Positions 58,613-64,000 of a stretch of DNA of 64,000 bases are shown one piece after another (within the stretch, counting starts at the first letter, position 1; each line of letters opens with the position of its first letter). The stretch is taken from contig NZ_PEJS01000001.1 in the NCBI RefSeq assembly GCF_002750975.1, forward strand, positions 868,001-932,000, read 5' to 3'. The notes beneath the pieces are model-generated. The model made no database searches. It was not told where the DNA came from and saw nothing but the letters and a program-made list of their open reading frames with translations. The position numbers and the translations under genes are program-made. The DNA is from Stenotrophomonas indicatrix. Lineage in GTDB: Bacteria > Pseudomonadota > Gammaproteobacteria > Xanthomonadales > Xanthomonadaceae.

Positions 58613-58745
58613 CCGGGGTCGGGTCCGTGCTCGGACCTGCAGATGCGGCCGACGGCACAGCAGCGGTCAGCCAGCCTGTGCTAGTTTTCCCGGCTCGACG
58701 AAGGCGCCCTCTGGCGCCTTTCCGTGGCAAGGAGTAATCGTTTAC

Positions 58746-60602
58746 ATGCAGGACCCGATGTTCAGCACCCCCGCCGCCGAAATCCGCCGCGCCGGGGTCG
58801 ATCTCAATGGACTGATGACGGTGCTGGGCAAGCACCTGTATTCCACGCCGATGGTGGCGCTGCGTGAGCTTGTGCAGAACGCGCACGATTCGATCATCCG
58901 TCGCCGTATCGAGCAGCCCGGCATCCAGAGTGTGTCGCGCATCGACGTGCAGGTCGATGTCGCCGCCGGCGTGCTGCGCATCACCGATACCGGTGCCGGC
59001 CTGACCCGGCAGGAAATCCACGATTACCTGGCCACGGTCGGTGTCGGTTACACCCGGGGCCTGCGCCAGGACGGCGAGGACGATGAAGGCCTGATCGGCA
59101 TGTTCGGCCTGGGGTTCCTGTCGGCCTTCGTATTGGCGCGCCGTGTCAGCGTGCGCACCACCTCCTACCAGGCGCCGCAGCTGGGCCACCTGTACGTGTC
59201 CAGCAACGCCGAGCAGTACACCGTCAGCGAAGTGCCGGCGCGCGCGATCGGCACCGAGGTCGAGCTGGAGCTGCATCCGGACTTCCTGCCGCTGGCCAAC
59301 GAAGCGCGCCTGCACGAGGTGCTGGGCCGCTACTGCGCGCTGCTGTCCGAGCCGATCTTCATCGGTGCGGCGGCCGCCGCGATCAATCCCGAACCGCCGC
59401 CGTGGCGCGGGCAGGGTGACGTAGCCCTGCATCCGGTGCAGGCACGCCGCCAGGCGCAGCAGTTCGCGGCCCGTTTCGAACACGATTTCGAGCCCATCGT
59501 GACGATGCCGCTGCAGCCCGATGGCAGCAGCGACGCCGTCGGCATGCTCTGGGTGCAGGACGGTGCCACCTACGGCACCAGCGACAACCGCAACCTGTCG
59601 GTGTTCGTGCGCGGCATGCTGCTGGACGACGATGCACGCGACCTGCTGCCGCCGTGGGCCGGTTTCATCGGCGGGGTGATCGAATCATCGAAGCTGACCC
59701 CGACCGCCAGCCGCGAGGACCTGCAGCGCGATGACCACTATCGCGCCGTGCAGCACGCCCTGCTGGAAGCGCTGATCGATGGCCTGGCCGACGTCGCGCG
59801 GCAGCAGCCCGAAGCCTGGCGCCGCGTGCTCAGCCGCCACAACGAAGCCCTGCTGGGCGCGGCGCTGTGCGATGAGCGCCTGTTCGACCTGCTGCTGGAA
59901 CACGTGCGGGTGCCGACTTCGCAGGGTGACCTGCCGGCCAGCGCGTTGCCGGCGCGCGGCGCAGTGCATGTGATCCTCGACAACGGTGGTGGCTTCGAGG
60001 AAATGCTGTTCCGCGCGATGGGCGTGCCGGTCGCGCATGGTCATCGCTACGCGGTGGTGCCGTTCCTGCGGCGCTGGGCCCAGGCCAAGGGCCTGCGCCT
60101 GGTCGAACTGGGTACCGAGCAGGGCAACCGCGCACTGTTCCGCACCGACGACAGCCTTGACGATACGCAGTTGGCCTGGCTGCGCGAACACCTAGGCGAC
60201 GGCGAACAGCTGCTGCCCGCGCGGTTCAGCCCCGAGGCGTTGCCGGTGGTGGTGGTGCCCGACCGCGAAGCCGAACTGAAACAGCGCCTGGAAGACGACG
60301 AGAACGACAAGCGCGTATCGATGGCGGCACTGCGGCTGGCGCGCCAGTTCACCGCGCGCATCGAGGCGCGTGCGCCGTCGCGGCTGTACCTCAACCTGGA
60401 CAATCCAGCGGTGCAGGCGTTGCTGCAGGCCCAGCGCGAGGGCCACCCGCAGGCCGGGGCGGCCGCGCGCCTGCTGCGATCGCTGAAGATCATCGTGTCC
60501 GCACAGGGCCGGCCGCTGCAGCAGAGCGCGGCGACGCCGGGCCCCGATCTCAATGGTGCATTTACCGACATTGCCGGTGCCCTGCAGCAGATGCTGCGCT
60601 GA
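58746..60602 (+). CDS. Hsp90-family chaperone paralogue (HtpG-like)
   Basis: A 618-residue GHKL ATPase. The ATP site is visible as an N box (ELVQNAHDSI; E41, N45), DTGAGL (D81), the lid GMFGLGFLSAF (~118-128) and GTEVELEL. The Hsp90 middle-domain motif LTPTASREDLQRD has the catalytic arginine. However, the sequence is far from canonical HtpG in length distribution and motifs (for example VALRELVQNAHDSI against LRELVSNASDA), and the C-terminal half is divergent. A paralogue with a dedicated client is likely. It precedes a TPR gene by 51 bp. Confidence 0.87.
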   Translation: MQDPMFSTPAAEIRRAGVDLNGLMTVLGKHLYSTPMVALRELVQNAHDSIIRRRIEQPGIQSVSRIDVQVDVAAGVLRITDTGAGLTRQEIHDYLATVGVGYTRGLRQDGEDDEGLIGMFGLGFLSAFVLARRVSVRTTSYQAPQLGHLYVSSNAEQYTVSEVPARAIGTEVELELHPDFLPLANEARLHEVLGRYCALLSEPIFIGAAAAAINPEPPPWRGQGDVALHPVQARRQAQQFAARFEHDFEPIVTMPLQPDGSSDAVGMLWVQDGATYGTSDNRNLSVFVRGMLLDDDARDLLPPWAGFIGGVIESSKLTPTASREDLQRDDHYRAVQHALLEALIDGLADVARQQPEAWRRVLSRHNEALLGAALCDERLFDLLLEHVRVPTSQGDLPASALPARGAVHVILDNGGGFEEMLFRAMGVPVAHGHRYAVVPFLRRWAQAKGLRLVELGTEQGNRALFRTDDSLDDTQLAWLREHLGDGEQLLPARFSPEALPVVVVPDREAELKQRLEDDENDKRVSMAALRLARQFTARIEARAPSRLYLNLDNPAVQALLQAQREGHPQAGAAARLLRSLKIIVSAQGRPLQQSAATPGPDLNGAFTDIAGALQQMLR

Positions 60603-60653
60603 GCACCGCTACTCCCTCTCATCCAGCCTTCGCTAGACAGGAGCATTACCCCC

Positions 60654-62960
60654 ATGGATATCTGGAACTGGGTCGAAAAACTGCAGGAAGACCTGCGCCA
60701 GGCAGGCCAGGCGCAGAACGCCCACCTGCTGACCCGCCTTGCCGATGAAGTCAGTGAACTGCAGGTCGACCGCGTCGATGCACTGCTGCCCGAAGCGCGC
60801 GCGCTGGGCAAGGCGCTGGACAACCCCTGGGTCGACGTCTATGTCGGCCATTGGGCGCTGCGCAACCGCGTCGGCAACCGCGTGGAAGGCGAAAGCGCGC
60901 TGGGCGAGTCGGTGGCGCTGTTCGAGCGCGCACACCGTGCCGATACCCTGGACTGCCCGCAGTCGATCTGCGTCACCCAGGATCTTGCCGCCTGCTACGG
61001 CAACATCGATGGTCCGGGCTGGGTGCCCGAACGCATCGAGGTCTGCGACGAGACGCTGGGCCGCATCGACCCGAGCTGGGCCTGCTTCCAGTGCCTGAGC
61101 TGCGAGAAGGCCGACGCGCTGCTGGACGACGGCCGCGGCCAGGACGCGCTGGATTACCTGCAGGTGCAGGCGGCGGCGATCCAGGCGCGCGGCAAGGAAG
61201 TGTTCGACAGCTTCCCTGAAATGCAGATCAAGATCCTGCTGGCCAGCGGCCGTGCGCAGGAAGCGCTGGCGCTGATCGAGAAGCGCGAAGCCGAAGTGGC
61301 CGCTGCGGGCGAATACGAGCCAGCCAACTGCACGGTGCCGCGCCGGCTGTCCAAGGCCTGGGCACTGGCCCAGCTGGGGCGCGATGAAGAGGCGCTGCAG
61401 CAGCTGGTGCCATGGAGCGAGCTGACGCCGAATCACTGGCGGTTGTGGGCCAATACCGCTTCGACACTCTGCAGCCGTGATGCCACCCGCAACACCTGGG
61501 ATCTGGGAACGCGCTTCAACACGATCATCGAGCACTTCGCCGCCGTCGGCGCGCATCGCCTGGTGATCGAGATCGCCGCGTTGAGCCTGGAGCTGGCCCT
61601 GCAGCGCGGTGCACGCTGGGTGGCGCAGCGCCAGCTGGGTCTGGCCCGCACCCATCTGGCGCAGCTGCGCCAGGACCGCGGCGCTGCCGCGCTGGTGGCC
61701 GGTCTGGCGGCACGCATCGAAGCGCTGCCGCAGATGGCGCCGCTGCCGGTGCCTGCCGCTGAGCTGCTGGCGTGGCTGGAAGCGCAGGGCGAACAGAACC
61801 AGTCGCGCGATCCCGAGCGCGAAGCGCAGTGGCTGCTGCAGGCGCACGCCGAGCGGCCGGACGACGGCGCGCTGGCCGAGGTCGCCGCCTCGGCGCTGCA
61901 CGCATGTGGCGCGAAGACGGAAGCGCAGGCGCTGCTGTGGGGCTTCGTGCGCGGCCACGCGCAGGAAGACGGCGCGGCGGCCTACACGCTGATGCGTTGG
62001 CTGGCCGAGCAGGGCGATGATGATGGCCTGCGCAGGCTGGCCGCGACCTACCGCGACAGCGTGCCGGTGTTCGCGCACTGGTGCGAGGTGCAGCGTGCAC
62101 GGCGCGCGTCCGACTGGCCTGCACTGGAACAGGCCGCGCAGGCGTTGCTGGCGTTGTCGCCAGGCTCGAACGGCGCACGCGGGACGCTTGCCCGCATGTA
62201 CATGGAGACCGGCCGCTTCAGCGAAGCGCAGGCCTGCTATGCGCAGCTGGTGGAACTGCTGGAAGAGCCCAGTGCCGCGCATTGGGACCATATGAGTGCG
62301 GCCAGTGCGGCGCGCGACTGGGATGCGGTGCGCCGCTCGGCGGCAGCGATCGGCATGGAACTGTCCAGCCAGCAGGGCGTGGTCGAAGAGCCCTGGGGCT
62401 GGGTGATCATCCGCAGCGAAGAAGGCGGCGAGCCGATGGAGTACTACGCCCGCCGCAGCGGCCCGGTGACCGCGCGCATCGTCGAGAACGCACCGGCCAA
62501 CCGCGCGCAGCAGGTGGGGGACTGGGTGGTATTCGACGCCGGCCTGGTACACCCCGCACCAGAGGACGAAGCGGAGCGCGAGCACTTCATTCCGACCTAT
62601 GCGCAGGTGCATGTGCTGGAGCGGGGTGGTTTCGCGCGCAGCTGGCTGGTCGACGGCGCGCACCCGGGCGAGGAGGCATGGAACGCTTTCGTGGAGGCAG
62701 CCGAGGCACAGGGCTGGAAGGTGTGGTCGCACAGCCGTGCGGACTACACCGTGACCGATCCGGACGCGGAAGACGGGACGTTGCCGGGCCTGTTGTTCAC
62801 CGTCGCCCAGCCGCAGGACCATGCGCCGCTTGCGCTGCACCGCTTCCTGCAGCAGGCCACGGCGGATTGGGCACATCCACACTGCTGGCTGCGCCTGGCC
62901 GAGGCCTGCGACCAGGACCGCCAGCCGCATCTGGACGCGATCGAACGGTACGGGTTGTAA
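60654..62960 (+). CDS. Large TPR-type (tetratricopeptide-like) protein
   Basis: A 768-residue, mostly helical, cytoplasmic protein without signal peptide. Helix pairs with TPR character recur, for example EKADALLDDGRGQDALDYLQ, KILLASGRAQEALALIEKRE, AWALAQLGRDEEALQQLVPW and ARMYMETGRFSEAQACYAQL. A C-terminal ~170-residue beta-rich domain (GWVIIRSEEGGEPMEYYARR, VGDWVVFDAGLVHPAPEDE) is not recognised. TPR proteins are classic Hsp90 co-chaperones in eukaryotes, and this gene follows the Hsp90-like one, so partnership is a fair inference. The exact TPR count is uncertain. Confidence 0.8.
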   Translation: MDIWNWVEKLQEDLRQAGQAQNAHLLTRLADEVSELQVDRVDALLPEARALGKALDNPWVDVYVGHWALRNRVGNRVEGESALGESVALFERAHRADTLDCPQSICVTQDLAACYGNIDGPGWVPERIEVCDETLGRIDPSWACFQCLSCEKADALLDDGRGQDALDYLQVQAAAIQARGKEVFDSFPEMQIKILLASGRAQEALALIEKREAEVAAAGEYEPANCTVPRRLSKAWALAQLGRDEEALQQLVPWSELTPNHWRLWANTASTLCSRDATRNTWDLGTRFNTIIEHFAAVGAHRLVIEIAALSLELALQRGARWVAQRQLGLARTHLAQLRQDRGAAALVAGLAARIEALPQMAPLPVPAAELLAWLEAQGEQNQSRDPEREAQWLLQAHAERPDDGALAEVAASALHACGAKTEAQALLWGFVRGHAQEDGAAAYTLMRWLAEQGDDDGLRRLAATYRDSVPVFAHWCEVQRARRASDWPALEQAAQALLALSPGSNGARGTLARMYMETGRFSEAQACYAQLVELLEEPSAAHWDHMSAASAARDWDAVRRSAAAIGMELSSQQGVVEEPWGWVIIRSEEGGEPMEYYARRSGPVTARIVENAPANRAQQVGDWVVFDAGLVHPAPEDEAEREHFIPTYAQVHVLERGGFARSWLVDGAHPGEEAWNAFVEAAEAQGWKVWSHSRADYTVTDPDAEDGTLPGLLFTVAQPQDHAPLALHRFLQQATADWAHPHCWLRLAEACDQDRQPHLDAIERYGL

Positions 62961-62980
62961 TCCCTGCCGCGCTGCGCGCG

Positions 62981-63039
62981 CCGGGCATGGCCCGGCGCTA
63001 CCGGGCAACACACATGGGTAGCGCCGGCCATGCCCGGCG
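62981..63039. repeat. SMAG inverted dimer
   Basis: Unit ccgggcatggcccggcgcta(cc) (62981-63002) and the opposite unit ggtagcgccggccatgcccg(gcg) (63017-63039) flank ~14 bases. The right unit lacks one G compared with others. It lies after the TPR gene. Confidence 0.82.
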
Positions 63040-63064
63040 TCCTTCCACCACCAAGGAACTGGAT

Positions 63065-63529
63065 ATGCGAAAGACAGGGATGTGGGTGATCATCGGCCTG
63101 CTGCTGGCCCCCACCGTGCAGGCCGCGCCGGCCTGCCAGCAACCGGCTGACGTGGCGCGGGCCTTCTTCGAAGCGACCACCGGCAAGGGCGACCTGCTGG
63201 AGCCGCCGCAGGCACTGGTCAGTGCGGCGTTTGCCAAGGCGCTGCATGGCGAGCGTGCCTGCCAGGTGCGCGAAGAGGGCATCTGCACGCTCGATTCCGA
63301 TCCGTGGCTGGACGCGCAGGACGGGGAGATCGACAGCCCGGTGCGCTACAGCTGGAAGCAGGCCTCGGCCACGGCCGGCCAGGTCGAAATGCGCTATCCG
63401 GTCTGGGGCAAGGCCTACGTGACCCGCGTGCCGATGGTGCGCAAAGGGGAGGGCTGCTGGCAGGTCGACGACATCCTCACCAACAGCGGTCGCTCGGTGC
63501 GCAGGATCCTGGCCCAACCGCTGCCTTGA
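63065..63529 (+). CDS. Hypothetical secreted protein (DUF3828-like)
   Basis: A 154-residue exported protein: signal peptide GMWVIIGLLLAPTVQAAPAC, then a small mature domain with PADVARAFFEATTGKGDLLE, a cysteine pair (ERACQVREEGICTLDSDPWL) and CWQVDDILTNSGRSVRRIL. The last segment is typical of DUF3828-type domains. Function unknown; some members of that group are immunity-type or periplasmic binding proteins. A GGA-containing site precedes the ATG. Confidence 0.72.
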   Translation: MRKTGMWVIIGLLLAPTVQAAPACQQPADVARAFFEATTGKGDLLEPPQALVSAAFAKALHGERACQVREEGICTLDSDPWLDAQDGEIDSPVRYSWKQASATAGQVEMRYPVWGKAYVTRVPMVRKGEGCWQVDDILTNSGRSVRRILAQPLP

Positions 63530-63539
63530 GCATCCGGGG

Positions 63540-63592
63540 CATCCACGCACGGCGTGGATCTACCGTGCTCCGATTGCCGGCCGCTGGCCGGC
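63540..63592. repeat. Two palindromic repeats between convergent genes
   Basis: catccacgcacggcgtggat(ctacc) (63540-63564) belongs to the gtagatccacgcc family. gccggccgctggccggc (63576-63592) is the core of the second SMAG class. They occupy most of the gap before the stop of the convergent CcsA-like gene at 63599. Confidence 0.75.
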
Positions 63593-63598
63593 ACGCCT

Positions 63599-64000
63599 CT
63601 AGCGCGAATGCCCGAACACCAGCTCGATCACGAACTGGCTGCCGAAGAACGCCAGCAGCAGCAACAGCATCGCCGTCAGCGTCCAATGCACGGCCTTCGT
63701 GCCGCGCCAGCCATAGCGGCGGCGGCCGATCAGCAGCACGCCGAACACGATCCACGACAGCACGCTCAGCACCGTCTTGTGCACCAGCTTCTGCGCCAGC
63801 AGGTCGTCGACGAACAGCACGCCGGTAACCAGGGTCAGGGTCAGCAGGGCGAAGCCGACGGTGATCACCCTGAACAGCAGCGATTCCAGATCGGCCATCG
63901 GCGGCAGCGCACGCAGCCACGGACGGAATTCACGGCGCCGCAGCGCACGCTCCTGCAGCCACAGCATGATCGCCAGCAGCGCGGCGACGCTCAGCGTGGC
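63599..64000 (-). CDS. CcsA/YpjD-like cytochrome c assembly-type membrane protein (3' part)
   Basis: The C-terminal 133 residues of a gene whose start lies beyond the right edge. Features: MLWLQERALRRREFRPWLRA, LESLLFRVITVGFALLTLTL, KLVHKTVLSVLSWIVFGVLL, GWRGTKAVHWTLTAMLLLLL and a C-terminal AFFGSQFVIELV helix. The pattern W-R-G-x-K and four helices match E. coli YpjD/CcsA-type proteins, which relate to heme handling. It is convergent with the DUF3828-like gene. Confidence 0.82.
   Translation of the reverse strand, partial: ATLSVAALLAIMLWLQERALRRREFRPWLRALPPMADLESLLFRVITVGFALLTLTLVTGVLFVDDLLAQKLVHKTVLSVLSWIVFGVLLIGRRRYGWRGTKAVHWTLTAMLLLLLAFFGSQFVIELVFGHSR

Overview
The window is about 67% GC chromosomal DNA from a gammaproteobacterium of the Xanthomonadaceae, almost certainly the Stenotrophomonas maltophilia complex. 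The protein sequences point there, as do the many short palindromes of the type ggtagcgccgggccatgccc, which match the SMAG/REP-like repeats known from S. maltophilia. Most of it is core genome. I see no prophage, insertion sequence, CRISPR array or integrase.

Layout. 1-4.5 kb: the edge of an unidentified gene, a GNAT acetyltransferase, a DesK/NarL-type two-component pair, an SRPBCC/GyrI-like protein and a DUF423 membrane protein. 4.7-8.7 kb (minus): a compact six-gene run of SPFH protein, ribbon-helix-helix protein, DUF4177-like protein, alpha/beta hydrolase, PH-like membrane protein and VanY-type peptidase. 8.9-21.5 kb: purT, an exonuclease/endonuclease/phosphatase-fold protein, bpt, an EF-hand protein, an ECF sigma factor fused to a membrane domain, a DUF2007 protein, tesB, an enoyl-CoA hydratase-like protein, a PCuAC copper chaperone, an unknown protein, a hot-dog thioesterase and uvrA. 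21.6-31.2 kb is a classic housekeeping block: rplU-rpmA, obgE, rpsT (minus), murJ, ribF-ileS-lspA-ispH. 31.4-35.7 kb: an M61 peptidase, a YhhN lysoplasmalogenase-like protein and two unknown envelope proteins. 35.7-43.2 kb: a sigma/anti-sigma/STN-TonB receptor surface-signalling cassette on the minus strand, facing away from a large autotransporter on the plus strand. 43.2-44.4 kb: an LdhA-type dehydrogenase and tRNA-Thr(CGT). 44.6-49.4 kb: a VWA/PP2C/kinase triad resembling E. coli yegL-yegK-yegI, with a fourth TonB-C gene. 49.4-54.8 kb: GyrI-like and VOC proteins, then cyoABCD without cyoE. 55-64 kb: an MHYT-GGDEF-EAL protein, radA, an Hsp90 paralogue followed by a TPR protein, a small secreted protein and the 3' part of a CcsA/YpjD-like gene.

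How the genes work together. Many neighbours overlap by one to four bases (ATGA, GTGA, TGATG), showing translationally coupled operons: the sensor/regulator pair, most of the SPFH operon, ribF-ileS-lspA, sigma-anti-sigma, the phosphorylation triad and cyoABCD. SMAG-type palindromes sit in many intergenic gaps, mostly just after stop codons, where they probably act as terminators or mRNA 3' stabilisers. Two other repeat types stand out: a pair of long perfect palindromes around rplU-rpmA-obgE, and a nested ~105-bp inverted repeat near 4.6 kb.

The most interesting loci are the kinase/phosphatase/VWA operon with its TonB-C partner, the autotransporter whose passenger starts with a ClpP-like domain, the Hsp90-paralogue/TPR pair, and the SPFH/RHH operon with a candidate operator. 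None of these can be called a wholly new system from sequence alone.
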